Assembly: GCF_016862915.1 (NCBI RefSeq)
Contig: NZ_BONW01000009.1
Location: 1 to 64,000 of the forward strand
DNA: 64,000 nucleotides
Source of the DNA: Plantactinospora endophytica
Lineage (GTDB): Bacteria > Actinomycetota > Actinomycetes > Mycobacteriales > Micromonosporaceae
Direction of reading: 5' to 3'
Of this stretch, positions 27,371 through 35,979 are shown piece by piece (within the stretch, counting starts at the first letter, position 1; each line of letters starts with the position of its first letter). The notes under the pieces are model-generated. The model was not told the DNA's origin, did not search any database, and saw only the letters and a list, made by a program, of their open reading frames with translations. Position numbers and translations under genes: made by a program.

Positions 27371-27796
27371 ATGACCGAGCGGAACCCGGAGGCGGGCCCG
27401 GATCCGGTGGTCGACGACGGGCCGGCGTCCTGCCCGGGTGACCACGTCCAGGCCTGTACCGTTCGTGAGGTACTGGACCGGGTGGGCGGTAAGTGGAGCA
27501 TCGGGATCATCATCGAGGCGAGCCGGGGACCGATCCGCTTCACCGAACTGGAACGATCGGTCGAGGGGATCAGCCGCCGGATGCTCACCCTCACTCTGCG
27601 CAACCTGGAACGTGACGGGCTGCTGGTCCGGACCACCTACCCCACCGTCCCACCCCGGGTGGAGTACGTCGCCACCGAGATGGCCCGGGAGCTCTACGAG
27701 TCCCTGCTGGTACTCACCGGCTGGGCGGAACGGCACCGACGGGCGATCGCCGCCGCCCGAGAGGCGTACGACCGCCGCACCGCGAACACGGACTGA
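27371..27796 (+). CDS. HxlR-family transcriptional regulator
   Basis: This 141-residue winged-helix regulator contains the family's conserved core: CTVREVLDRVGGKWSIGII, then FTELERSVEGISRRMLTLTL and LERDGLLVRTTYPTVPPRVE. The Cys preceding the first helix is the residue that acts as a redox or electrophile sensor in several HxlR proteins. The ATG at 27371 is preceded by AAGGAGG. No obvious target gene is adjacent: the next gene is convergent, so it may control itself or distant genes. Confidence 0.9.
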   Translation: MTERNPEAGPDPVVDDGPASCPGDHVQACTVREVLDRVGGKWSIGIIIEASRGPIRFTELERSVEGISRRMLTLTLRNLERDGLLVRTTYPTVPPRVEYVATEMARELYESLLVLTGWAERHRRAIAAAREAYDRRTANTD

Positions 27797-27829
27797 CGCT
27801 CGGTCCCGACCAGATCAAGTCTGTTCGGG

Positions 27830-29425
27830 TCAGCGTTCGTTCGGGTCGATCCGGGCGCGTACCTCGGCGTGCTCGGCCAGCAGGTGCAGCAGGTTGGAGC
27901 CGTCGATCAGCTCCAGCGGCTTGCCGGAGGCGAACTCGAACGAGTCCGGGCCGTAGCCGCTGGTCGTCACGAGGATGCCCTTGGTCGCCCCCTCGCCGAG
28001 TACCGTGCCGAACAGGTCCCGTACCGCCGAGACGTCCATGGTGCCGCGGTTGCGCCGAGCCTGGATCACCACCTTGCCGCCGAAGATCGGCCGTGGGTCG
28101 AAGGACACGCAGTCGACGCCGCCGTCCGGCGCGGCCCGGGTCGTCCGGGTCTCCAGGCCGAGCCGGCCGAAGAGATTGCGGATCAGGTCCTCGAACTCGG
28201 TCCGGCTCAGCTTGTGCAGGTTGGGGCGCTGGTCCAGGTCGGCCAGCACGTCCACCTCGTCGACGAAACGCTTGTCGACCACGTCGAACTCCAGCACCGG
28301 GCGTACCTCGACCAGATCCTCCGGCCGGGACGACAGGGTGGCCCGCAGGTGGCGCAGGCAGGCCGCCGGGTCGACCTTGGCCAGGTTGATCGCGGTGAAC
28401 GCGTCCCGGCTGGTCCGCAGGGTCACCAGGCAGGGCCGGACCGCCTGCCCGGTGCCGGGGTGGGTGGTCTCGACGATGCCGTTGAAGACGATGGTCTCCA
28501 CCAGCCGGGTCCGGTCGGCCTCGAACAGCTCGTGCACGGTACGCAGTGCCACCTGCGTGATCACGTCCGCGTACCGCTGGTGGGTGTCCTCCGCCGGGCG
28601 GGGCACGGTCTGCACCTCGTCGCTGGCCTTGACGTAGCGGTACTCCCGGACCTTCGGCACGACCGCGACGGTCGGCAGCAGGTACTCCACGACGATCAGT
28701 CGGGAGTCCGGTACGTAGGCGAGCCGGTAGCGCTGCGGAAAGTCCTCCGGATAGACCGAGTTGCCGAGCACCAGCCCGAAGTACTTCACCACGGCGTTCG
28801 GCTCGGCGGCGGCGAGCGCGGTGCCGAACTTGTCGATCTCGGCGTTGTGGCTGGCGACCTGGGCGTCGAGTTGCTGACAGTGCTGGTCGTACTTGCGCCG
28901 GGCCTGGGCCAACCGCTGCTGCCGGGCCGCCTCACCAGCCGTGTGCTTGGCCTTGGCCTTCTCGAACGCCTGCTCGGCCTCGTTCAGCAGTTGCTGGTAG
29001 CGGCCCTCGCCGCCGAACATCTTGCCGAGCGCGTTCGGCTCCGGCGGGGCGAACCGCCGCCAGTCCGGCTCCCGCAGCGGCGTGCCCAGCTCACCGGGCC
29101 GGAACTCCGGATAGCTGGCCTGCTTCTTCAGCCGTTCGAGGTCGATGTGGTCGTCGATGGCCAGGGTGGTCCTGAGCAGGTTGTCCAGCTCGTCCAACTG
29201 GGACTGGAGACTGGCGTTGGCGGATTTGACCCTGGCCGTCCGGGCCTCCACGTAGAGCCGCCGCCGCTCCCGCTCGTCCGACTCCGCGGCCCGCTCGGCG
29301 GCCCGCCGGGCGTGCTCGGCCTCCCAGAGCATCTGCTGGTGCTGCTGGTAGGGGGTGGTCGACGCGCGTTGCTGGGCGTGCACCTGCTGCGCGTGCGCCC
29401 GCTGCATCTGCCCCATGATGCCCAT
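27830..29425 (-). CDS. Mrr-like restriction-endonuclease-domain protein with altered catalytic Lys
   Basis: This 531-residue protein starts with a Gln/His-rich and coiled-coil region (about 1-200, many Glu/Arg/Lys heptads such as RRAAERAAESDERERRR). A central domain follows, and the C-terminal Mrr-type PD-(D/E)xK domain covers about 410-520. The nuclease core reads GGVDCVSFDP ... VVIQARRNRGTMDVSAVRDL. The metal-binding Asp and the Gln are present, but the usual QxK is QAR, so the catalytic Lys seems replaced by Arg. Mrr proteins cleave modified DNA; this one may be weakened or may bind without cutting. The ATG at 29425 follows GGGGA; an ATG three codons in is possible. The 281-nt gap upstream holds no other gene. 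Confidence 0.82.
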   Translation of the reverse strand: MGIMGQMQRAHAQQVHAQQRASTTPYQQHQQMLWEAEHARRAAERAAESDERERRRLYVEARTARVKSANASLQSQLDELDNLLRTTLAIDDHIDLERLKKQASYPEFRPGELGTPLREPDWRRFAPPEPNALGKMFGGEGRYQQLLNEAEQAFEKAKAKHTAGEAARQQRLAQARRKYDQHCQQLDAQVASHNAEIDKFGTALAAAEPNAVVKYFGLVLGNSVYPEDFPQRYRLAYVPDSRLIVVEYLLPTVAVVPKVREYRYVKASDEVQTVPRPAEDTHQRYADVITQVALRTVHELFEADRTRLVETIVFNGIVETTHPGTGQAVRPCLVTLRTSRDAFTAINLAKVDPAACLRHLRATLSSRPEDLVEVRPVLEFDVVDKRFVDEVDVLADLDQRPNLHKLSRTEFEDLIRNLFGRLGLETRTTRAAPDGGVDCVSFDPRPIFGGKVVIQARRNRGTMDVSAVRDLFGTVLGEGATKGILVTTSGYGPDSFEFASGKPLELIDGSNLLHLLAEHAEVRARIDPNER

Positions 29426-29706
29426 GTGTGTCCCCGATCAGCGTCCCGCACCGGTCAGCCTGCCGACCGGTGGCGTCCCATCCCCCGAGCTGCCGTCCCC
29501 GCTCCCGAACCGTGTCCCTCGCCGGGCCTGCCGTCGACCGCCGTCGCTCGACCCACAGCACATTTTGGTCTCCGGGCGACGGATGCGTCCAGCGGGGACC
29601 CCAGGGTAGCGCGCGGGGCGAACCGTCCAGCCGGGACGGAAACGCCCCTGGTGACGGCGGGGTGGCCGGGACGGCGGCCAGGGCCGGCGGTGCTAGGGTG
29701 CCCCGG

Positions 29707-30225
29707 GTGACCGACGCAGATGTGCACCTCGTCGCCCAGCCGCGCCTCGACACCGTCGTGACGGAGTTCTCCACCGACGCACGGCGGCTGCGCAGCGACT
29801 ACGCCGGAATGGCCTGGATCGGCGACCGTCCGGACGACGAGAGCGGCCAACTTGGCCCCGACTACCGGCAGCGGGCCGTGGACTCGCAACTCTTCCTGCC
29901 CGACACCCACTGGTACGACGTGGACGGGCTGGACGACGTCGAAGTGCAGGTCAGCGTCGGTCTGCTCCAGGTGGCCGGCACCGCGATGCGGACCCAGGGG
30001 CTGGTCGGCACCGTCGCCGAGCCGGTGGTCGAGTTCTTCGAGCACCCCGAGGGGCTGCCGGGGGTGGGGCTCTGCCTCGGCCTGCGCGGTCAGATCTTCT
30101 CCAACCTCGGCCTCTCCTACCGGGTGACCGTGCTGTCCGCCCCCGAGGCGGTGCTCCGGCGCGGCGACAGTCCGCAGCCCGACGAGGACGTCGAGGAGGG
30201 CGAGGCGGCCGACACCGCCGGCTGA
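29707..30225 (+). CDS. Hypothetical protein, 172 residues
   Basis: I do not recognise a family. The GTG at 29707 lies near a weak purine-rich stretch, and the predicted product (starting VTDADVHLVAQPRLDTVV, ending in an acidic tail PDEDVEEGEAADTAG) is soluble, acidic and without signal peptide or membrane segment. Coding is supported by consistent third-position GC bias and an absence of a better frame. It diverges from the Mrr-like gene and is convergent with the YcnI-like gene. The open frame extends upstream to 29428 without credible start or conserved look. Confidence 0.6.
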   Translation: MTDADVHLVAQPRLDTVVTEFSTDARRLRSDYAGMAWIGDRPDDESGQLGPDYRQRAVDSQLFLPDTHWYDVDGLDDVEVQVSVGLLQVAGTAMRTQGLVGTVAEPVVEFFEHPEGLPGVGLCLGLRGQIFSNLGLSYRVTVLSAPEAVLRRGDSPQPDEDVEEGEAADTAG

Positions 30226-30266
30226 CCCGGCGGCGGGCCGCCGCCGGCCGGGCGGCCAGCCCCGGC

Positions 30267-30320
30267 CACTCGTCGGACGGCCGATCACTCCCGCACTCGC
30301 CGGGCGGCCGGTCACTCCCG
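30267..30320. repeat. 27-nt tandem repeat overlapping a stop codon
   Basis: Copies at 30267-30293 and 30294-30320 differ at three positions; a partial third (cagtcgcc) follows. The unit contains TCACTCCCG. The copy at 30294-30320 includes the stop codon (plus 30312-30314) of the YcnI-like gene, so the duplicated segment carries the gene's last codons and stop, much like the repeat at 6555-6636. Confidence 0.8.
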
Positions 30321-31181
30321 CAGTCGCCAGGCCCGTCCGCCGCTGCCGGCCCGCTCGCCGTCGGTCGGCGGTGCGTCGGTCGGCGTCGAGTCGCCGGCCG
30401 CATCGGCCGCCGGCTCCGGGTCGGGGCCCGATCCGGCCGCCGGGTCGTCGGCGTCGTCGGCGTCGGGCCGGGGACGACGGAGGTACAGCCAGGCGGCGAC
30501 GGTGAGCCCGAGTACCAGCCCGACGACCAGGCCGACGGTCAGCGAGCCGACGCCCTGGTCCGGGTCCTCCTCGACCGCCGCGCCGCTGTCCGGCGCCTGC
30601 GCCCCGGGCGCGCCGGGCGCCGGCTGGCCGGGCGCTGCCGCCGGCGGCGCCAGGGTCAGCACCGGCGCGGGGAAGTCCGGTCGCGGTACCTCGGCCGAGG
30701 GTGGCTGGTTCCAGTTCGTCACGTGACCGTCCGAGTACGTCTGCACCAGGGCGAACGTCATCTGGTCGGTCTGCGGCATCGGGCCGAGCGAGACGACCAG
30801 CTCGGCCGGGCCGCTGCCCGCCGCAGGTGCCCCGGCCCGGGTCCAGACGATGCTCGCCACCACCTCGTCGACCTGCCCGTGGTGGATCCCGCCGAGCGTC
30901 TGGTCGACCTTGCGCATCGTCATCCGGGGTGCCCAGTTCGGGTCGGACATCGGGTACGTCTCGGCGACCGGCGCCGACTCCGGCATCAGCAACTCGACCT
31001 TCGTGGTGTACGCCGGAGCCCGGTCCTCGGTCACCCGGAAGGTCAGCTTCGCCGCGTCGCCCTGTACGGCCTCACCCGGCGTCATGGTCACGTCGGCGGT
31101 AGCCGGTCCGGCGCCGAGAGTGGTACCCGCGACCGCGGCGGTGGCCAGGCCGACCAGCCAGCACAATGCCCTGTGACGCAC
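30312..31181 (-). CDS. YcnI-like (DUF1775) secreted membrane-anchored protein lacking the usual mature N-terminal His
   Basis: This 289-residue protein has a signal peptide, a DUF1775/YcnI domain (about 30-165), a Pro/Ala linker, one transmembrane segment (SLTVGLVVGLVLGLTVAAWLYL) and an acidic cytoplasmic tail. In YcnI the mature protein starts with a His (typically AHVTV...) that binds Cu(II). Here the corresponding sequence is ATADVTMTPGEAVQG, with Asp in that position, so copper binding by the usual site is doubtful. The GTG at 31181 follows GAAGGGAC; the upstream open frame adds 21 non-conserved residues. It is divergent from a copper monooxygenase gene, hinting at shared copper biology. 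Confidence 0.8.
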   Translation of the reverse strand: MRHRALCWLVGLATAAVAGTTLGAGPATADVTMTPGEAVQGDAAKLTFRVTEDRAPAYTTKVELLMPESAPVAETYPMSDPNWAPRMTMRKVDQTLGGIHHGQVDEVVASIVWTRAGAPAAGSGPAELVVSLGPMPQTDQMTFALVQTYSDGHVTNWNQPPSAEVPRPDFPAPVLTLAPPAAAPGQPAPGAPGAQAPDSGAAVEEDPDQGVGSLTVGLVVGLVLGLTVAAWLYLRRPRPDADDADDPAAGSGPDPEPAADAAGDSTPTDAPPTDGERAGSGGRAWRLRE

Positions 31182-31350
31182 AGTGAAGTCCCTTCGTCCG
31201 GCCGATACTCCTGGTAGTTCGGCTGTGGAGCGGAAAAGGTTCAACCAACGGGCCGGTATGTTACGCCGCCCGTCCGGGGCCGCTGTTCGGCAGGTTACGA
31301 GCTATCCTCCGAAACATCCGACTTGGCACGGATGGCCGCCTGTGGGAGCC

Positions 31351-31392
31351 GACAGTCCGCCGGAGTCTGACAGTTGCCAGTCGGATGACAGT
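31351..31392. promoter_or_regulatory. Three GACAGT direct repeats at exact 18-nt spacing
   Basis: GACAGT occurs at 31351-31356, 31369-31374 and 31387-31392 in the gap between the divergent YcnI-like and copper monooxygenase genes, ending about 40 nt before the monooxygenase start. Perfect periodicity suggests a direct-repeat activator site; no regulator is identified. Confidence 0.4.
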
Positions 31393-31430
31393 CACCGCAC
31401 GCGCCGGATCCTGAGCGGAGGCCCGACGTT

Positions 31431-32624
31431 ATGAATTACGTGCACCCACGCAGACAACCTCTCGTTTCCGTGGCCGTCTCGCTGGCCGCCGTCCTGCTCG
31501 TCACGTCCTGCGGCGGCGCCGATCCGGAGCCGGGGACCCCGGCGGCGCCGGTCAGCTCCGCCGCCTCGCACGACGGTCTGCACGGCAGCGTCGAGATTCC
31601 ACCGGCCGCACCGCTGCGTACCGGTGAGCGGTTCGTCAACCTGACGATGGCCCAGCCGTACCGGCCGGCGGCACCGAACGGCGGCACCGACGAGTACCGC
31701 TGCTTCCTGGTCGACCCGGGGCTGACCGAGTCGGCGTTCCTGACCGGCAGCCAGTTCCTGCCGCAGAACGGCGCCCTGGTGCACCACGCCATCTTCTTCC
31801 GGCTCGCGCCGGCGGAGGCGTCGGCGGCCCGCAAGCTCGACGCGGACACTCCCGGCGACGGTTGGACCTGCTTCGGCGACGCCGGGATCGGCGACGCGGC
31901 CTGGGTGGCGCACTGGGCGCCGGGGGCGAACGAGACACTGCTCGCGCCGGGCCTCGGCTATCCGATGCCGCCGGGCAGCCAGCTCGTGATGCAGGTGCAC
32001 TACAACCTGATCGACGCCCGGCCGGGCGAGGACACCGACCGGTCCGGCATCCGGCTCCGCCTCGTCGCCGGCACCGAGAAGGTGGATCCGCTGGTCACCG
32101 AGCTGCTGCCGGCCCCGGTCGAGCTGCCCTGCGCGGCCGGTGAGCGCGGCGAGCTGTGCGAGCGCGAGGCCGCCGTGCGCGACGTGGCGCGGCGGTTCGG
32201 TGCCGAGGCCGGTGGGCAGGCGGAACAGCTCAACGAGTACTGCAACCGGGGGCGGGCGCCGGCCGCCGGCAGCACCCAGCACTGCGACCACCGGGTCACC
32301 GAGGGTGGCCTGGTGCACGCGGTCGCCGGGCACATGCACCTGCTCGGCAGCGCGATCAAGCTGGAACTCAACCCCGGCACTCCGGCGGCGCGGACGCTGC
32401 TCGACATCCCGACGTACGACTTCGACCAGCAGGCCAACCGGCCGCTGCCGCGCGCGGTCGCGGTCAAGCCCGGCGACGTCTACCGGGTCACCTGCACCCA
32501 CGACGTGACGCTGCGGCAGCGGCTGCCCCAACTGCGCAACCTGCCGCCCCGGTACGTCGTCTGGGGCGAGGGGACCAGCGACGAGATGTGTCTCGGCCTG
32601 CTCGTCATGTCCCGGCCCGGCTGA
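31431..32624 (+). CDS. Copper type II monooxygenase-like lipoprotein (PHM/DBM family)
   Basis: This 397-residue protein has a lipoprotein signal (AAVLLVTSCGG). It carries the full set of copper ligands expected of peptidylglycine alpha-hydroxylating and dopamine beta monooxygenases: His118 and His119 in GALVHHAIFF, His190 in VMQVHYNL (CuH site), His301 and His303 in AGHMHLLG, and Met386 in SDEMCLGL (CuM site). In rat PHM the order is HH, H, HxH, M, as here. Multiple Cys residues are likely disulfides. The ATG at 31431 follows GCGGAGG. The substrate in bacteria is not known; such enzymes hydroxylate C-H bonds using ascorbate-like reductants. It diverges from a YcnI-like gene. Confidence 0.85.
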   Translation: MNYVHPRRQPLVSVAVSLAAVLLVTSCGGADPEPGTPAAPVSSAASHDGLHGSVEIPPAAPLRTGERFVNLTMAQPYRPAAPNGGTDEYRCFLVDPGLTESAFLTGSQFLPQNGALVHHAIFFRLAPAEASAARKLDADTPGDGWTCFGDAGIGDAAWVAHWAPGANETLLAPGLGYPMPPGSQLVMQVHYNLIDARPGEDTDRSGIRLRLVAGTEKVDPLVTELLPAPVELPCAAGERGELCEREAAVRDVARRFGAEAGGQAEQLNEYCNRGRAPAAGSTQHCDHRVTEGGLVHAVAGHMHLLGSAIKLELNPGTPAARTLLDIPTYDFDQQANRPLPRAVAVKPGDVYRVTCTHDVTLRQRLPQLRNLPPRYVVWGEGTSDEMCLGLLVMSRPG

Positions 32625-32660
32625 CCGCGCCCGCTCCCGGTCAGGCCGCAGCGGAAGGTT

Positions 32661-32693
32661 CGGCGGGCGGCAGGTCCGGCGGGGCGGCAGGTC
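32661..32693. repeat. 16-17 nt tandem repeat downstream of the copper monooxygenase gene
   Basis: Two copies of cggcgg(g)gcggcaggtc lie at 32661-32676 and 32677-32693 in the 169-nt gap before the hydrolase gene. No other feature is evident there. Confidence 0.5.
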
Positions 32694-32793
32694 TGACGGG
32701 ATGGAGAAGGTGCGGCGGGCGGAAACATGTCGGGGGTCCGGGCGATACTCGGCGCGGCGGGGCCGGTCGGCGCCGCAGAATGCGGAGAGTGTT

Positions 32794-33381
32794 ATGGCCG
32801 AGGTCTTGCTGTTCCACCACATCCAGGGGCTGACGCCCGGGGTCCGGGAGTTCGCCGACCGACTCGGTGCCGCCGGGCACGCCGTGCACCTGCCCGACCT
32901 CTACGACGGGCGGGTCTTCGACGACTTCGACGAGGGTGTCGAACACGCCCGGAAGGTCGGCTTCGACGTGCTGCTGGAACGCGGACGGTCGGCTGCCGAC
33001 GGGCTGCCTGACGGACTGGTCTACGCCGGCTTCTCCCTCGGCGTGATGCCGGCGCAGTTGCTCACCCAGACCAGGGCCGGTGCGAAGGGTGGCCTGTTCT
33101 TCCACTCCTGCCTGCCGGTGCAGGAGTTCGGGACGTGGCCGCAGGGCGTGCCGGTCCAGGTCCACGGTATGGCGGGCGATCCGCTCTTCGCCGACGAGGG
33201 GGACCTGGACGCGGCCCGGGCCCTGGTCGAGTCGGTTCCCGACGCCGAGCTGTTCCTCTACCCCGGCGACAGGCACCTCTTCGCCGACCACAGCCTGCCG
33301 TCGTACGACGCACCGGCCGCGACGCTGCTCACCGAGCGGGTGCTCCAGTTCCTCGCCAGGGTGGACGCGACAGCGGCCTGA
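32794..33381 (+). CDS. Dienelactone-hydrolase-family protein
   Basis: This 195-residue alpha/beta hydrolase of the DLH type has the nucleophile elbow YAGFSLGVMP (Ser rather than the Cys of classical dienelactone hydrolase), an Asp-containing segment (VHGMAGDPLF) and a catalytic His near the end (PGDRHLFADHSLPSYD). It has no signal peptide. The N-terminus (MAEVLLFHHIQGLTPGV) fits the actinobacterial subgroup. The ATG at 32794 has CGGAGAG upstream. The substrate is unknown. Confidence 0.85.
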   Translation: MAEVLLFHHIQGLTPGVREFADRLGAAGHAVHLPDLYDGRVFDDFDEGVEHARKVGFDVLLERGRSAADGLPDGLVYAGFSLGVMPAQLLTQTRAGAKGGLFFHSCLPVQEFGTWPQGVPVQVHGMAGDPLFADEGDLDAARALVESVPDAELFLYPGDRHLFADHSLPSYDAPAATLLTERVLQFLARVDATAA

Positions 33382-33570
33382 TCCGGGCGGCCCGGACCCG
33401 ACAGTCGCGGTGCGGCATGGGTCGCGCACCCGTCGGGCGGATCGTCCGTACGGCCGGCGTACGGAACCCGGACCGGCGGCACGTGGTCGGGGGGAGGTTC
33501 CTAGCATTGTGGGGACCTACCGCCCGACCGGGTGGGAGGCGGCGAGCCGAGGTTACGGATCAAGGGACAG

Positions 33571-34473
33571 ATGGCAGAGACCGGTAGCGACATACGCCCG
33601 TCGGCGCGATCCACCCGACTGCCCGCCGACCCGGCGGCGGCCGGCGGGATCATCGAGCGGGCCGGTCGGGTGGCCCGACCCCGGCAGCGGCTCGGTCAGC
33701 TCGTGCCACGCCGCCCGGAGGGGATCACCGGCAACCAGTGGAACGCGGCCAGCCGGGGCCTCTTCGACTACGTGGTCTCCGACCCGGAGGGGCGGTCGGC
33801 CCCCTTCGCCGTCGAGTTCGTCGACGCCAGCGCGCAGACCGCGCAGACGCAGCGGGACGACCGGATGAAGCACGCCGTCTGCGACGCCGTCGGGCTGGAG
33901 CTGCTGCGGATCGAGTCCGCGACGATGCAGCCGGCCACGCACGGCCGGCGGATCGTCGAGTACGTCATCGACGCGCGCGCCTTCCGCGAGGCGACCGGCG
34001 ACCCGGCCGAGTACGCCGAACTCGCCCCGGACGCACCGCGCAGTTACCGCGACATCGTCGGCCGGCTGCCGGACGGCAACAGCGGGCACGTCAACGACCT
34101 CGGCGCGGTGGCCCGGACCATCGCCGTGGACGCGTACGTCAACCGGGAACTGGTCGACCCGATCCTGCGCAGCCTGCAACTGGACTGGAAGGACGGGCCG
34201 GCCGAGGGTTGGGCCTGGCTCCAGGTGCGGCCCGGGGAGTACCTCTTCGAGCGGGTGCGGATCTGGCAGCACCGCTTCTCCTGCGGCATCGAGCCGGGCC
34301 GGCTCGCCGAAGATCTGGCCACCATGGCGGTGGGGGAGCGGCTCCGGTTGCGCGAGACCGTCGGGTTGCCGCTGACCGGGCGGGAGCAGCTGGCCGACGA
34401 GCTCGACGCCCTGCGCCGCCGCCGGGACGAGCTGACCAACCCGTACGCCTTCGACCACGTCTCGTTCGACTGA
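33571..34473 (+). CDS. DUF2726-like putative nuclease-fold protein
   Basis: This 300-residue cytoplasmic protein has a region at about residues 55-130 (LFDYVVSDPEGRSAPFAVEF ... MKHAVCDAVGLELLRIES) that resembles DUF2726, a family with a PD-(D/E)xK-like layout in which incoming residues are shared from a zinc-ribbon protein or nuclease. The C-terminal half is unfamiliar, with Trp-rich and amphipathic helices. The ATG at 33571 follows AAGGGACAG. The upstream gap carries a small hairpin ccgtacg-gccgg-cgtacgg at 33446-33464. Function is not assigned. Confidence 0.65.
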   Translation: MAETGSDIRPSARSTRLPADPAAAGGIIERAGRVARPRQRLGQLVPRRPEGITGNQWNAASRGLFDYVVSDPEGRSAPFAVEFVDASAQTAQTQRDDRMKHAVCDAVGLELLRIESATMQPATHGRRIVEYVIDARAFREATGDPAEYAELAPDAPRSYRDIVGRLPDGNSGHVNDLGAVARTIAVDAYVNRELVDPILRSLQLDWKDGPAEGWAWLQVRPGEYLFERVRIWQHRFSCGIEPGRLAEDLATMAVGERLRLRETVGLPLTGREQLADELDALRRRRDELTNPYAFDHVSFD

Positions 34474-34672
34474 CCTCTGCGGCTCACCTGCTGCCCGGCT
34501 GGCGCCGCTCCTGTCCGCGCTCCTCCCGCTCCCGACCGGGGCACCGACGCCGGTGGAGGCGGAGCCGCTGGCGGGGCCGGCCGCTGTCGCGCCGGTGATC
34601 ACGGCGTCCGCCGCCCCCGGAGATCAGGCTGCCGATGGGGTCGCGGAAGTCGAACGCGGGGACGTCGACGAA

Positions 34673-34708
34673 CCGGGCCGGGTCCGCGCCGACACGGACC
34701 CGGCCCGG
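34673..34708 (-). terminator. Hairpin terminator of the LPMO gene
   Basis: A perfect 14-bp stem (CCGGGCCGGGTCCG pairing with 34695-34708) with an 8-nt loop lies 25 nt beyond the LPMO stop, in the convergent gap 34474-34733. I see no gene in that gap. Confidence 0.75.
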
Positions 34709-34733
34709 CGCCTGGTCGCCGCAGGACGGGATG

Positions 34734-35882
34734 TCAGGCGGCGGTGCAGGCCAGGGTCGGTACCGCGTTGCTGCCGTTCTGCGAGGCGAGGAACCCGAAG
34801 GTGGTACTCGCGCCGGCGGCGAGACTGCCGTTGTAGGCGGAGTTCCGGGCGGTGACGCTGGATCCGCTGGCGGTGATCGTCGCGCCCCAGGAGTTGCTGA
34901 CGGTCTGCCCGTTGGCGAACGTCCAGGTCACCGTCCACCCGCTGATCGCGGCGGTGCCGGCGGTGACGCGTACGTCGGCCTGGAAGCCGCCCGACCAGGT
35001 GCCGGTGACCGTGTACGTCGCCGAGCAGCTACCCGCCGAGCCGGGCGGCGGAGTACGGGTCGGCGTGGGCGTCGGCGGCGGGGTGGTCCGGGTCGGGGTC
35101 GGGGTGGGCGTCCGGGTCGGCGTGGCGGTCGGCTGGGGGTTGCTGCCGCCACCGAAGTTGACGTCGCTGCACCAGTAGTAGTTCTGGTCCGCGTGGCTGG
35201 CCTTCCAGATCACGAAGACGATGTGCCGACCGGTGCGACCGGGCGCGCTGACGCTGATCGTGTTGGAGACGCCGTTGAGTACCGGGTCGCCGTTCTCCCG
35301 GGTGCCCGCGCCCGGGGCGTACCGGCCGGTTTCCCGGACCAGTTCGAGGTTGCTCCAGCCCAGCCGCTGGGTCAGCGGGTTGTACCCCTGCCGGCTCACG
35401 TAGATCAGGAAGTAGTCCGCCCCGTGCAGCGCCTGGTCGTGGATCGTGACGTTGAAGTTGGTGCTGACGTTGACGGCCTGCCAGTTGCCCGGATTGTCCA
35501 GCGCGGCGTACCGGACGCCGCCGGTCTCGCCGGCACTGCACAGTTGGCCACTCGGCACAGCGGCCTGGTGGTTACCGTTCACGCCCTCCCGGTAGAGGCC
35601 GTTCCAGTTCCACATGGCGTTCGGGTCGGCCTGCCAGGCCTGCCAGCACATCGGGTCCTGGGTGGCCATAGTCGGGTTCTGGAAGTCGTTGCCCCAGCGC
35701 TTCCAGCAGCCGTAGTTGCGTGACGCGGGGTTGATCGTGGAGCCGTGGGCGCTGGCGGTGTCCCGGGTGACTGCCATGGCCGAGGCGAGGAGGACGACCG
35801 CGGTCGCCGCGAGCGCGAGGATCCGCAGGACCATCGGGGCGCGGCGTCGGGCCGGATTCGGAGGTTGGGCGAGTGTAGACAT
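34734..35882 (-). CDS. AA10 lytic polysaccharide monooxygenase with C-terminal CBM2
   Basis: This 382-residue secreted copper enzyme cleaves crystalline polysaccharide oxidatively. The signal peptide ends at ASA; the mature protein begins with His46 (HGSTINPASRNYGCWKRW). The second histidine-brace residue is His153 in DQALHGADYF. The segments CWQAWQADPNAMWNWNGLYR and FVIWKASHADQNYYWCSDVN closely recall Thermobifida TfAA10A and related mixed C1/C4-oxidising enzymes acting on cellulose and chitin; regioselectivity is inferred. A Thr/Pro-rich linker (repeated TPTRTP) leads to a CBM2 module with terminal Cys residues. The ATG at 35882 is used; a second ATG 16 codons in is possible. With the GH10-CBM2 enzyme it supports a cellulolytic and xylanolytic lifestyle. 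Confidence 0.95.
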   Translation of the reverse strand: MSTLAQPPNPARRRAPMVLRILALAATAVVLLASAMAVTRDTASAHGSTINPASRNYGCWKRWGNDFQNPTMATQDPMCWQAWQADPNAMWNWNGLYREGVNGNHQAAVPSGQLCSAGETGGVRYAALDNPGNWQAVNVSTNFNVTIHDQALHGADYFLIYVSRQGYNPLTQRLGWSNLELVRETGRYAPGAGTRENGDPVLNGVSNTISVSAPGRTGRHIVFVIWKASHADQNYYWCSDVNFGGGSNPQPTATPTRTPTPTPTRTTPPPTPTPTRTPPPGSAGSCSATYTVTGTWSGGFQADVRVTAGTAAISGWTVTWTFANGQTVSNSWGATITASGSSVTARNSAYNGSLAAGASTTFGFLASQNGSNAVPTLACTAA

Positions 35883-35979
35883 GGGATCCCCAGACGTCGA
35901 TTGCACGAGCGAGTACGCGGGAGGCTGCCCGGTGCTCCCGCACCATCCACCCGGCTCCGGCGGCGGTGTCCCTGGACAG

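Noticed and set aside
32794-33381. Ser-for-Cys nucleophile in the DLH-family protein as a defect
   Set aside because: GxSxG is a regular alpha/beta-hydrolase elbow, and many DLH-family members use Ser.
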